A program made the position numbers and the translations under genes. The notes under the pieces were generated by a model that saw only the letters and a list, made by a program, of their open reading frames with translations, was not told where the DNA came from and did no database searches. Of a stretch of DNA of 64,000 bases, positions 9,031 to 17,082 are shown in pieces. Each line of letters begins with the position of its first letter. Positions within the stretch are counted from its first letter, which is position 1. This DNA is from Ruminococcaceae bacterium KH2T8. GTDB lineage: Bacteria > Bacillota > Clostridia > Saccharofermentanales > Saccharofermentanaceae. The stretch is from assembly GCA_900111435.1 (NCBI GenBank), contig FOIY01000001.1:372001-436000 (forward strand), written 5' to 3'.

Positions 9031-10089
9031 TTATTCACTCAATCTCTTTATCTCATCATTCAATTTCTTCCTGACGAAATTAACCTGAGATATGACCTTG
9101 GAATAATCCATTCTCTTAGGGCCGATGACCCCGATGTTACCCGACAATGTATCGCCTATGTTATAGGTCGTCGTAATGAAGCTGCAGTCCTCAAGTCCCT
9201 CGAGAGATATCTCCTGACCGATCCTGATCATGTAGGAATCATCGCTTCCTATAGTATTCATGCTGTCGCGCTCGATCTCGTTTACATAGCCTGCTACCAT
9301 GCCGTCGTGCGAAAGAGTACCCAGGAGGTCTCTTGCCCTGCCAAGCTCGGAGAAATCGGGAAGCGAGAGCATCCTGTGCTCACCTTCAAGATAGACATCG
9401 AGCTTATCCGCCTGCTTGATCGCAACATATGCCTCGTAGATGACCTGATTCATCAAAGCCTCGGGGATCTCGGATTCCTTTACCGAAGATGCCAGCGTGA
9501 TGAGCGTTATCTCATCCAGGGGCTTTCCGTAAAGATTCTTCTCGACTGCATTACTTATCTGCATGATCTGCTCATTAGTAAGGAAGTTCGGGATACGTAC
9601 GACCTTATCCTTTACTACGCCTGCGGAAAGGACTACTACGACGAGTGCCTTACCGGGTTCGATCATGAGCATCTTGAGCTGTGTCAGGAAGCTGCCGTGA
9701 AGTCTCGGGCTCATGGCAAGCGATACGAATCCCGTCTTCTCGGAAAGTGCGTTAGTCGCATTGTGAAGAAGATCGGTAACTTCATGTACGCTGTCTGTGA
9801 TCCTTGCTGAGATCTCATCCTGCTCTTCCTGCGAAAGGATATCCGGATGCATGAGCGAATCTACATATTCTCGGTACCCCTTGTCGGAAGGGATCCTGCC
9901 TGCGGATGTATGAGGCTTTTCGATAAGTCCGAGCTTCTCGAGCTCAGCCATTTCATTCCTCAAAGTAGCGGAGCTGACAGTGAAGTTATGACGCTCGATC
10001 AAAGCCTTGGAACCAACGGGTTCGTAGGTAGAGACATAGTCATCTACGATAGCCTGCAGGACCTGCTTTTTCCTGTCATCAAGACCCAT
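9031..10089 (-). CDS. hrcA: Heat-inducible transcription repressor HrcA
   Basis: The 352-residue protein starts with a winged-helix domain (RKKQVLQAIVDDYVSTYEPV, then SSATLRNEMAELEKLGLI) followed by the inserted dimerising domain and the GAF-like domain typical of HrcA. It represses the operon by binding CIRCE and needs GroEL to fold. It is the first gene, 26 bases downstream of the CIRCE element at 10115-10141, so it is autoregulated. Confidence 0.97.
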   Translation of the reverse strand: MGLDDRKKQVLQAIVDDYVSTYEPVGSKALIERHNFTVSSATLRNEMAELEKLGLIEKPHTSAGRIPSDKGYREYVDSLMHPDILSQEEQDEISARITDSVHEVTDLLHNATNALSEKTGFVSLAMSPRLHGSFLTQLKMLMIEPGKALVVVVLSAGVVKDKVVRIPNFLTNEQIMQISNAVEKNLYGKPLDEITLITLASSVKESEIPEALMNQVIYEAYVAIKQADKLDVYLEGEHRMLSLPDFSELGRARDLLGTLSHDGMVAGYVNEIERDSMNTIGSDDSYMIRIGQEISLEGLEDCSFITTTYNIGDTLSGNIGVIGPKRMDYSKVISQVNFVRKKLNDEIKRLSE

Positions 10090-10114
10090 ATCGCATCCGC
10101 TCCTTTCGCTTCAT

Positions 10115-10141
10115 TTAGCACTCACCATCATCGAGTGCCAA
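10115..10141 (-). promoter_or_regulatory. CIRCE operator of the hrcA operon
   Basis: TTAGCACTC, nine bases, GAGTGCCAA. This matches the CIRCE consensus (TTAGCACTC-N9-GAGTGCTAA) at all but one base. It lies at the predicted transcription start of the hrcA promoter and 25 bases before the hrcA ATG, the usual place for HrcA repression. Confidence 0.95.
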
Positions 10142-10145
10142 ATAC

Positions 10146-10174
10146 AATATACTATCAACGTCAAAGAAAGTCAA
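10146..10174 (-). promoter_or_regulatory. Sigma-A-type promoter of hrcA-grpE-clpP-dnaK-dnaJ
   Basis: On the minus strand TTGACT (10174-10169), 17 bases, TATATT (10151-10146). The predicted start lies inside the CIRCE element. Confidence 0.8.
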
Positions 10175-10227
10175 TTTGCTTTTGACCTATACCGCAAGTT
10201 TGCCTCAGACGGTCTTCGGGAGCATAA

Positions 10228-10258
10228 GAAAAGCCGCCCGAAATGCCATTCGGACGGC
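10228..10258 (-). terminator. Intrinsic terminator of the CPBP protease gene
   Basis: On the minus strand GCCGTCCGAA, TGGC, ATTTCGGGCGGC and then TTTTC. It separates the protease gene from the hrcA promoter. Confidence 0.8.
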
Positions 10259-10286
10259 CTTTATATACCTGTTTAATATAAGGATC

Positions 10287-11351
10287 TTATGCTTCTTTCT
10301 TCTTATCGCTGAAGACCGGTGAGAAGATAAATGCAGCAAAGATCAAAGAGATGATCAGGTGTACCAGAATATCATGAGCCGTAACAGTCTGATCCTCGAT
10401 AACGGATGCATCTCCTCCGTTAAGGAACGGGATAAGATTGTTATTAAAGAAATGCATGAGGATAGGAACCCACATATTCTTACTCTTTATATATCCGTAA
10501 CCGAAGAAGATGGCTATGGATACGCATGTGATTATCTGTGCAAGGAACATCATCGTACCTGTCTGAGGAGAATAATAAAAATAACATATATTAATATGCC
10601 AGAATGCCCATACGAGACCAAGGAGCAGGATGCCCTTTCGCTTGCCGAACTTGTCGAGCATTATGGGCTGAAGATAATATCTCCATCCGTACTCCTCACC
10701 GAAGAAAGCAATGCAGGACAAAGGAAGCGACATACCAACACTTACAAGAGACAAGATAGCCTGTAAAGTCACAAGTCCCTTTAGCTGATCACCCAGTGTA
10801 GATGTACCGCTTATAAGATCGGAGATGATCGTAGTACCGAAAGCTCGAACAAAATAAAGAACAAGGAAAAGAGCTATCATAAAGATACTCATTCCGGTAT
10901 TCTTCCAACCTAGGCCGGATTCTTCCCTTTGCTCCTTCTTACCCAAAAGGAAAAAAGCAGTGATAACGGGTGATAAGATAATGAGCGGCAACTGACAGAT
11001 AAGAGCACCCATCGACATCGACTGGCCGCTTATCGTTACCGTCTTCGCGGGAATAAGTGCAACGATCATTCCACCGATGAGCATCAGAGCGGTAAGCACT
11101 ACATAAAGGATATAAGTACCTACCTGCATCTTCTCATCTTTCTTCCTGCAGATGAGCTTACCCATTATTACACCCAGAGCAGGAGTCATCATCTGTGCGC
11201 TGACGATCGCGGAGAGATCGGTTTCCATCTTTCTGCCTATGATCATGAAGATAGTGATGATGGCGGGAATACCATATGCACAGGCAATAAAGATCCACAG
11301 TTTTTTCTTGGCTACAGCCTCATCGGTTACAGCCGGTGATAGTTCACTCAT
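10287..11351 (-). CDS. CPBP-family intramembrane metalloprotease (CAAX protease-like)
   Basis: The 354-residue protein has about eight to nine membrane segments and the three CPBP/Abi motifs: EEYGWRYYL (EExxxR), WAFWHIN (FxxxH-like) and HFFNNNLIP. These residues bind the catalytic metal in Rce1-type proteases. Bacterial members process peptides or regulate membrane proteins, often in self-immunity to bacteriocins, but no peptide gene is visible here. The ATG at 11351 has GGAGG six bases upstream; a TTG at 11363 is inside the ribosome site region. It sits between hemW and hrcA, genes that usually adjoin each other. Confidence 0.88.
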   Translation of the reverse strand: MSELSPAVTDEAVAKKKLWIFIACAYGIPAIITIFMIIGRKMETDLSAIVSAQMMTPALGVIMGKLICRKKDEKMQVGTYILYVVLTALMLIGGMIVALIPAKTVTISGQSMSMGALICQLPLIILSPVITAFFLLGKKEQREESGLGWKNTGMSIFMIALFLVLYFVRAFGTTIISDLISGTSTLGDQLKGLVTLQAILSLVSVGMSLPLSCIAFFGEEYGWRYYLQPIMLDKFGKRKGILLLGLVWAFWHINICYFYYSPQTGTMMFLAQIITCVSIAIFFGYGYIKSKNMWVPILMHFFNNNLIPFLNGGDASVIEDQTVTAHDILVHLIISLIFAAFIFSPVFSDKKKEA

Positions 11352-11413
11352 ATATACCTCCAATTAGATCAACTACAATAATAGTAGCAATTTTGGAGGT
11401 TTACGCAAACAAA

Positions 11414-12544
11414 TTATCTTAACATTTCGCGGAAAGCGACATTCGCAAGATCAAGTCCGTAAGACGATAATCTGATCCCTCCGTCGATCCTTTCGGCGAG
11501 ACCTTTTTGCACCAGATCTTCCATCTTGTTTTTTATGTCAGAAGGGATGGATTTTCCAAAGCGGTTTCCAAATCCGATGTCAGTTATCCCGTCTGAAGTT
11601 CGAAGCATGAGCATAGCATATTCGATCATCTTATCGTCTTCGGATAATTCTTCTTCGACGATCTTATCAAGCGGATCCCGAATGTATTCAGACACATCAT
11701 CAGGATGACCATATCTTACTCCCGCGACATATCCGTGAGCGCCTGCACCAAGACCGTAATACTCCACGGCGCGCCAATAGGAATCATTATGTCTGCTCCT
11801 ATAGCCTTTAAGCGCACTGTTACTTATCTCATAAGGTTCAAATCCGTTCTCTTTCAGGAAAGTACGAAGACCATGATACATCCGTCTCTCCTCATCCTGG
11901 ATATCGGGATCGTCGAGGCTGTCACCGTATCTTTTCTCGAATACGGTACCTTCTTCTATCGAAAGCGAATATGAACTTATATGACTTACGCCTGCGCGTA
12001 TAAGAACGTCTGCATCGCTTATAACGTCTTCGTATGACTGCCCCGGCACTCCGATGATCAGATCTCCAGAGATATTCTTAAAGCCTGCTTCACGAGCGAT
12101 CCTGAGTGCATCAAGAGCCATATCCCTGTCGTGAAGTCTCCCGAGCGTCTTAAGGGTATCGTCATGCAAAGACTGTATACCCAGGGATATCCTGTTAAAG
12201 CCTGCCGCGACATAAGCCTCAGCCTTTTCTTTCGTAAGAGAATGAGGATTTGCTTCTATAGTTATCTCCGCATCATTCGGATCGACCGAGAACTTTCGAA
12301 GGATCGCCGCGAGCGCATCGGTTATAAATCTGCTTTCGGGAACGGACGGAGTACCCCCTCCGAAATAGACCGTATCAGGACCTTCACCGTCAGGTATTGC
12401 ATCGAGAGCAGTATTTTCTATCTCGTAAATGAGCGCATCGAAATACTCCTTATGGATATTGTCTCCGCCTGCTATCGAATAGAAACTGCAATAAGGACAC
12501 TTTGCCTCGCAGAAAGGGATATGCACATAGATATGTTTGCTCAT
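11414..12544 (-). CDS. hemW: Radical SAM heme chaperone HemW
   Basis: The 376-residue protein has the radical-SAM cluster motif C12-x3-C16-x2-C19 (CEAKCPYCSF), FGGGTPS, and the C-terminal HemN-type domain. It has the HemW length and N-terminal start rather than that of the coproporphyrinogen dehydrogenase HemN, which has a longer N-terminus before the cysteines. HemW inserts heme into respiratory proteins. Its ATG overlaps the stop of the TOPRIM-like gene by one base (TGATG), so it is translated from the same mRNA as that pair. Confidence 0.9.
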   Translation of the reverse strand: MSKHIYVHIPFCEAKCPYCSFYSIAGGDNIHKEYFDALIYEIENTALDAIPDGEGPDTVYFGGGTPSVPESRFITDALAAILRKFSVDPNDAEITIEANPHSLTKEKAEAYVAAGFNRISLGIQSLHDDTLKTLGRLHDRDMALDALRIAREAGFKNISGDLIIGVPGQSYEDVISDADVLIRAGVSHISSYSLSIEEGTVFEKRYGDSLDDPDIQDEERRMYHGLRTFLKENGFEPYEISNSALKGYRSRHNDSYWRAVEYYGLGAGAHGYVAGVRYGHPDDVSEYIRDPLDKIVEEELSEDDKMIEYAMLMLRTSDGITDIGFGNRFGKSIPSDIKNKMEDLVQKGLAERIDGGIRLSSYGLDLANVAFREMLR

Positions 12545-13233
12545 CAGAAAGTCCTGTATGTATGACCCTTGATAGGCTCGGGCTTTTTGAGTGCAGTAAG
12601 CAGCGCCATCTTAAAGTTCATGAAAGAAGGCGATATATTCCTGTCGGGATCCATATAGCGTGAGATCTCATCTGCCCATCTGGCCTTATAGTGACCTATA
12701 GCCGGGTATCCGATGTCGATAAGGTCTTCGTAAGTATCGGGGCACACTACCCTGCACAGAGCCTCCCAGGTGCCGCATACGCTGTCCTGATCGTAGTCAT
12801 CGAGTGCATCTTCATTACACTCGGGGTAAGCCTCTACGATCGCATCCTTGTCGCCTAAGAGCCATGCTTCGATCTCCTCGGTGCAAAGACCGATTACTGA
12901 CCTGATGTCGGGAGCATATTTCTTACAGCACGCATATAGGAGCATTCGAAGTTCGTCCGGATCATGATCATCCGAATCCATCACAACTGCAAGTATGGTA
13001 TCGGTACCTTTGTAGACTTCGTTATAGGCTCTGCACTTTGCGGGAAGAAGATCGAGGAGCGAGCTCGCGAACTTGGGCGGCTTCTGGTCGGGATCCTTAG
13101 GAAGGCTTCCACAGCCGCGATGAGGTCGTACCGCAATCTCGGCACTGACATTCTCACTGTCGCATATCCTCTGTGCGAGCCTTTGAACGACTACTGCACC
13201 GGATTTATCTTCTGCAAGTATCTCGATATGCAT
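12544..13233 (-). CDS. TOPRIM-like (DUF4276-type) protein, partner of an ATPase
   Basis: The 229-residue protein starts MHIEILAEDKSG, with E8 placed as in the first TOPRIM motif, and has an acidic DSDDHD motif at 86-91 after a hydrophobic strand (ILAVVM), as in the second TOPRIM motif. CTEEIEAWLLGD (117-128) matches the conserved central helix of DUF4276 proteins. TOPRIM folds bind metal and act as nucleases or primases. The gene starts two bases after the stop of an AAA ATPase, a pairing known from OLD-family and PARIS-type defence systems. Nuclease activity and a defence role are inference. Confidence 0.7.
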   Translation of the reverse strand: MHIEILAEDKSGAVVVQRLAQRICDSENVSAEIAVRPHRGCGSLPKDPDQKPPKFASSLLDLLPAKCRAYNEVYKGTDTILAVVMDSDDHDPDELRMLLYACCKKYAPDIRSVIGLCTEEIEAWLLGDKDAIVEAYPECNEDALDDYDQDSVCGTWEALCRVVCPDTYEDLIDIGYPAIGHYKARWADEISRYMDPDRNISPSFMNFKMALLTALKKPEPIKGHTYRTF

Positions 13234-13235
13234 AC

Positions 13236-14459
13236 TTATTCCTCGTACTCGAATCCGTTATCGTTATCGAGATGTCCGCCATACCAGATGGCACCCATTC
13301 CAACACCCTGCCTGAACATCGCCTCGACTACCGGATCATTACCGGCACATCTTATGCTGACGCCGTCGCCGTCGATCTCGGCTGCTTCGAAATCGCGCTC
13401 GAATACCCATATCTCCTTAGGAGACATAGTCTCGATGATATACGGATTATGCGTTGAGAAGATTATCTGAGAGAAAGGATTCGCGAGCGTAAACTCTCTC
13501 ATCTCGTCAGCTAATACATCTACCATATCGTGATAGAGATCCTTATCGGGAGTCTCTATAAAGATGGTCGAATGCGGATTCGGATCACGAAGGAGCAACA
13601 GATAGAGGAAGAGCTTATCGGGGCTCTCCTCCAGTTCCTTCGGAAGATTCTTCTTCTTCCTCATGGAAGGTATCTTGGATTTGATCTCGGATATAACTCG
13701 CTCATAATTCGCCTCATCAGTCTGCTTCATATACGATAATACGTTACTGATATTGGAACCGGTACTTGAAAGATGCTTATGTCCGCCGGGAGCATTACCG
13801 TCGGTATAGTAGCTGTTTATACCATCTGAAGAGAACTGACAGAAGAACCATCTGCTGATCTCTCTGTAGATACAGCTGATCTCCTTATATTCTCCGATCA
13901 TGCCATATACGCCGAGAGCCGTCATATGTTCATTGGCAATGGAGGTCTCTTTTATATTTCCTTCAGTATCTCTGATCTTGCCCTTTCCGTGATCAAGATC
14001 AAGTATCGTTACGATCTCGATATCATCGCCCTTCTTGACCGAACGAAGTATCTTCTCCGTACTTACTACGGGGCTTCCGAACCTGGTAGGCTCTATCGTA
14101 AATTCATACTGAATATAAACTGTCTCACTCTTATTGCAACATCCCCTGATCCTGAAGAAGAGCTTAAAACCGGTGGGCTGATCCTTCCTGATTATAAGAT
14201 TTGAGAACCCGGGTCTCTGATCCATCGTCGCCGCGGATGCAACATCGTGCATGATACAGCGCTTTACAAATGATAAGGCCATCAGGAAGCTGGTCTTACC
14301 GGTATTATTTCGACCGATAAGGGCATTAAGGTTACGAAGCCTTATGACTTCTTCCTTTTTCTTCTCTCCCTTAGCAATAGCGGCGGAATCCTCGATCAGC
14401 ATTCCGCATCTGTCGTAATCGAATACATCGAAGTTCTTGATCTCAAATCCAAGGATCAT
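13236..14459 (-). CDS. AAA ATPase of the OLD/SMC-like (AAA_21) type
   Basis: The 407-residue protein has a Walker A GRNNTGKT at 49-56 directly after an N-terminal ABC-like beta sheet, a divergent Walker B (IFIETPDKDLYHD) and the H-loop FSTHNPYIIETM. The signature region before Walker B reads ESPDKLFLYLLLL and lacks the usual SxG, so it is degenerate. This layout is that of single-gene ABC ATPases from OLD, AriA and RecF-like families. It is the first gene of ATPase-TOPRIM-hemW, tightly packed. The likely role is a sensor or regulator of the TOPRIM partner, by analogy. Confidence 0.8.
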   Translation of the reverse strand: MILGFEIKNFDVFDYDRCGMLIEDSAAIAKGEKKKEEVIRLRNLNALIGRNNTGKTSFLMALSFVKRCIMHDVASAATMDQRPGFSNLIIRKDQPTGFKLFFRIRGCCNKSETVYIQYEFTIEPTRFGSPVVSTEKILRSVKKGDDIEIVTILDLDHGKGKIRDTEGNIKETSIANEHMTALGVYGMIGEYKEISCIYREISRWFFCQFSSDGINSYYTDGNAPGGHKHLSSTGSNISNVLSYMKQTDEANYERVISEIKSKIPSMRKKKNLPKELEESPDKLFLYLLLLRDPNPHSTIFIETPDKDLYHDMVDVLADEMREFTLANPFSQIIFSTHNPYIIETMSPKEIWVFERDFEAAEIDGDGVSIRCAGNDPVVEAMFRQGVGMGAIWYGGHLDNDNGFEYEE

Positions 14460-14768
14460 AAGCCACGCCCGCCTTCAATCAGAATCGTTAATTAGATTTT
14501 ATATCTTTTCGGTCGATTTGTCGCAGGTTGATTTACGGTGGAACCGTCTCGGTTAATGCGCGTTAATATTTCGTTAACATTTGACATATTCCCGACAGTA
14601 AATCCCGCCACACATCAGACTCGCATCCCGATTTGCAACGCCTAAGCCTCATTTTCAATATCTTAACAATCGTTAAATATCCATAGGATAAGTCAATGAC
14701 TGCACTCGTTTTTCTTTGTAAAATCATCTTGGTTAGTTTGAGGGAACGACCAAGGAGGGGTAGAAAAA
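14460..14768. other. Divergent intergenic region with four CGTTAA repeats
   Basis: This 309-base region separates the minus-strand ATPase gene from the plus-strand secreted-protein gene. It is AT-rich and has CGTTAA in the same orientation at 14486, 14561, 14572 and 14671, plus GGTTAA at 14551. The repeats at 14561 and 14572 are 11 bases apart, one helical turn. The right end holds a likely promoter for the plus-strand gene. No coding sequence or structured RNA is evident. Confidence 0.5.
14696..14724 (+). promoter_or_regulatory. Likely promoter of the secreted-protein gene
   Basis: ATGACT, 17 bases, TAAAAT. The following leader has CTTGGT at 14728-14733 and ACCAAG at 14749-14754, an inverted repeat whose right arm abuts the AAGGAGGGG ribosome site, so a small hairpin next to the ribosome site is possible. 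Confidence 0.45.
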
Positions 14769-15323
14769 ATGAATCCTATTATCAAAAAGCTCGCAACAGT
14801 AGCTTTAAGTGCCGCTTTGTCACTTTCCATGTTCACTGCGTTAAAGGCACCTATCGCAACAAATGATGTAGCCGCTGCTACTTACAGTTCTTCTTACAGC
14901 TATGAAGATGAGTTCAACGACTACAAGCAACTCGCAAGATGGTATATTTCTCGCTATCAGGGAAGCTGTCAGTACTCTTCTGTAAAGGATATCAGGAACT
15001 CCGGTATCCGTGCTATCAATTCGATCACATATAATCCCAACAGATCTTTGTACGCCAACGAGCAGTACATATCTCAGATCGTGAATATGGTTATCCCTAT
15101 GATCGACAAGCAGATCAATGTTGAGAACTTCGAAGCTTATAAGGCTCAAAAGATGGCAAGTCTCCGAAGCATGGCCGGCAGTAATCCAACAGCATATCAG
15201 CGCGAGGTTCTCAGCTATACTCAGAGAGCATTTAACGACATGACGTATAACGATACACGTTCGTACCAGGCAAATACAAGTAATGTTGATCGAATCGCAG
15301 CGATCGCAGCAAGTGCTTTCTGA
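14769..15323 (+). CDS. Secreted protein of unknown function
   Basis: The 184-residue protein begins with a clear Sec signal peptide (MNPIIKK, then a hydrophobic Ala/Leu/Ser core, with a likely cut near VAAATYS, residue about 38). The mature part of about 145 residues is rich in Tyr, Ser, Asn and Arg, seems mostly helical and has a single Cys. I do not recognise a family. A strong AAGGAGGGG site lies eight bases before the ATG. It is a monocistronic gene with its own promoter and terminator and points against the surrounding operons. Confidence 0.75.
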   Translation: MNPIIKKLATVALSAALSLSMFTALKAPIATNDVAAATYSSSYSYEDEFNDYKQLARWYISRYQGSCQYSSVKDIRNSGIRAINSITYNPNRSLYANEQYISQIVNMVIPMIDKQINVENFEAYKAQKMASLRSMAGSNPTAYQREVLSYTQRAFNDMTYNDTRSYQANTSNVDRIAAIAASAF

Positions 15324-15381
15324 CATAAAATCAATCCAAACAAACTCAAATAACCAAACATATTTCGCAAACTAACCGATC

Positions 15382-15413
15382 GAGCAGTCCCGTTATTACG
15401 AGACTGCTCTTTT
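15382..15413 (+). terminator. Intrinsic terminator of the secreted-protein gene
   Basis: GAGCAGTCCCG, TTATTA, CGAGACTGCTC and then TTTT, 58 bases after the stop. Confidence 0.85.
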
Positions 15414-15422
15414 AACGGACAT

Positions 15423-15455
15423 AAAATCACCCCGGCCGATGGGGCAGCCGGGGTG
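15423..15455 (-). terminator. Intrinsic terminator at the end of the division/repair cluster
   Basis: On the minus strand CACCCCGGC, loop, GCCGGGGTG and then ATTTTAT. It follows the coiled-coil gene at 15487 and closes the long leftward cluster. Confidence 0.8.
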
Positions 15456-15486
15456 TTCACGCGGTTATGTCAGTAAAGTGTCTCGA

Positions 15487-16008
15487 TCACATCGAATCGA
15501 TGGTCGTGTCTATCTCTGACAAATTAGTCTGTATCTTAGCGATGCTCTCGCTCAAAGTAACGTTTGCATTCTGGAGAAGCTGCTTAACATAGATGTGAGC
15601 CTGCTTCCTGAGGTCATCGGCCTGAGCCTCTGCAGCTGTGATGATATTCTCAGCCTCATCTCTTGCGCCTCTTGTGATCTCATGATCATTTACCTTGGAT
15701 GCATACATGCGGTTAGCATCATCGACGATCTTCTTATTCTTCTCTCTTGCAGTTCCGATGATCTCCTGAGCTCTCATTACGATATCGTTGGACTGAGCTA
15801 CTGAAGCAGGAAGTCTGTTCTTGAGTTCTTCAAGAGATGCGATCATCTCACCTCTGTCTACGGAACACTTATCCGTGAAAGGTACTCCGCTTGCTTCTCT
15901 CAAGATCTCGATCAGCTCATCGATATGTCTGATGGGATCATATCTCTCAGCCTGACGGGGCTGTGATACAGGAGCTCCCTGATTGGGTGAATAATTAACG
16001 TTATCCAT
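15487..16008 (-). CDS. Coiled-coil protein, DivIVA-like
   Basis: The 173-residue protein has a Pro/Gln-rich N-terminus (about 1-28) and then long amphipathic helices rich in Ala, Glu, Asp and Lys (about 70-160, including ARDEAENIITAAEAQADDL), typical of a coiled coil of the DivIVA or F-type ATPase b-subunit look. No membrane segment is present. Similar proteins often follow coaD in Clostridia, and it lies two bases after the coaD stop. A structural role at the septum or poles is possible given the cluster but is not shown. Confidence 0.65.
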   Translation of the reverse strand: MDNVNYSPNQGAPVSQPRQAERYDPIRHIDELIEILREASGVPFTDKCSVDRGEMIASLEELKNRLPASVAQSNDIVMRAQEIIGTAREKNKKIVDDANRMYASKVNDHEITRGARDEAENIITAAEAQADDLRKQAHIYVKQLLQNANVTLSESIAKIQTNLSEIDTTIDSM

Positions 16009-16010
16009 AG

Positions 16011-16499
16011 TTAATTCCTGCCTTTCTTTAATTTCTCCGCTACAAAATCTACGATCTGGGCGGGTACCATCTTGGAGATATCTCCTCCGTAGTAACCTAC
16101 TTCCTTTACGATGCTCGAGCTTATGAGCGACAAGTCATCCCTGCAGGGAAGCAATACGACTTCGTAATCGGAGTACAGAAGGCGGTTGGCGAGCGCCATC
16201 TCCGCTTCATATCTGAAATCCGTCTCGGATCTTATCCCTCTGACTACTGCGTCACACTTCTTCTCTTTGAATACATCAACGAGCAATCCGTCTGAGCAGA
16301 TAACTTCGATATTGGGATAATCTTTCAAGGACTCTCTCGCCATGAAGACACGCTCTTCGGATGTGAAGATGTGATTCTTGGCGTCATTATGCATGACTAC
16401 CACATATAGTTTATCACACACTTTGGATGCGCGTCTCGCAATATCTCGGTGTCCCCTTGTAAAAGGGTCAAAACTGCCCGGGAAAAGATACGTGGTCAA
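16011..16499 (-). CDS. coaD: Phosphopantetheine adenylyltransferase
   Basis: The 162-residue protein has the nucleotidyltransferase motif GSFDPFTRGH (T/HxGH type) at the N-terminus and SLISSSIVKEV near the C-terminus, the ISSxxxR/K motif of CoaD. It makes dephospho-CoA from 4'-phosphopantetheine and ATP. The start codon is TTG at 16499, with GGAGGGGG nine bases upstream. It lies after rsmD, a conserved pairing. Confidence 0.96.
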   Translation of the reverse strand: MTTYLFPGSFDPFTRGHRDIARRASKVCDKLYVVVMHNDAKNHIFTSEERVFMARESLKDYPNIEVICSDGLLVDVFKEKKCDAVVRGIRSETDFRYEAEMALANRLLYSDYEVVLLPCRDDLSLISSSIVKEVGYYGGDISKMVPAQIVDFVAEKLKKGRN

Positions 16500-16515
16500 T
16501 TGAGATCCCCCTCCG

Positions 16516-17082
16516 TCATATGTCCTTACTGAAAAATGTTAACACTGTTAAACCGTAACAACAAGAGCGGTTGAATTGCAAGTTTATTACAGATGTATCA
16601 AAGTTTGTGTCCGATGCATGTTCGACTATAAAGATGCCGTCATCCGCCAGCAGATCATGCTCATTTATGAGGTCTGCGATCTGCTCTGCTGCCTCCTGTG
16701 CCATCCTGTACGGAGGGTCCATGAATATGATGTCGAACTTATCTCCGTCAGCGAGCAGAGGAAGCGCTGATGCATAAGACATCTTCATGAGAGTAAACCT
16801 CTCGTCCTTCTCGGCTCTGATCTTCTCTAAGTTCTTCCTTATGATCCCTGCGGCCTGACCGGCTTTCTCGACCATTACGGCACTGTCTGCGCCTCTGCTT
16901 ACAGACTCGATCGCTATCTGGCCCGTTCCCGAGAATATATCAAGCACTCTGGCGCCGTATACCCTCGTCTGTATCATCGAGAAGAGAGCCTCCTTTACCT
17001 TGTCGGTCGTAGGTCTCGTATTATCACCCTTAGGTGCAAAGAGCACCGCTCCTTTGAATTCTCCCGTAATTACTCTAGGCAT
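16516..17082 (-). CDS. rsmD: 16S rRNA (guanine966-N2)-methyltransferase RsmD
   Basis: The 188-residue protein starts MPRVITGEFKG with the typical RPTTDKVKEALFSM block, has the SAM-binding VLDIFSGTGQIAIE and the catalytic IIFMDPPY (DPPY motif of N-methyltransferases). It methylates G966 of 16S rRNA. The ATG directly follows the recG stop, and coaD follows, an order conserved in many bacteria. Confidence 0.95.
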   Translation of the reverse strand: MPRVITGEFKGAVLFAPKGDNTRPTTDKVKEALFSMIQTRVYGARVLDIFSGTGQIAIESVSRGADSAVMVEKAGQAAGIIRKNLEKIRAEKDERFTLMKMSYASALPLLADGDKFDIIFMDPPYRMAQEAAEQIADLINEHDLLADDGIFIVEHASDTNFDTSVINLQFNRSCCYGLTVLTFFSKDI

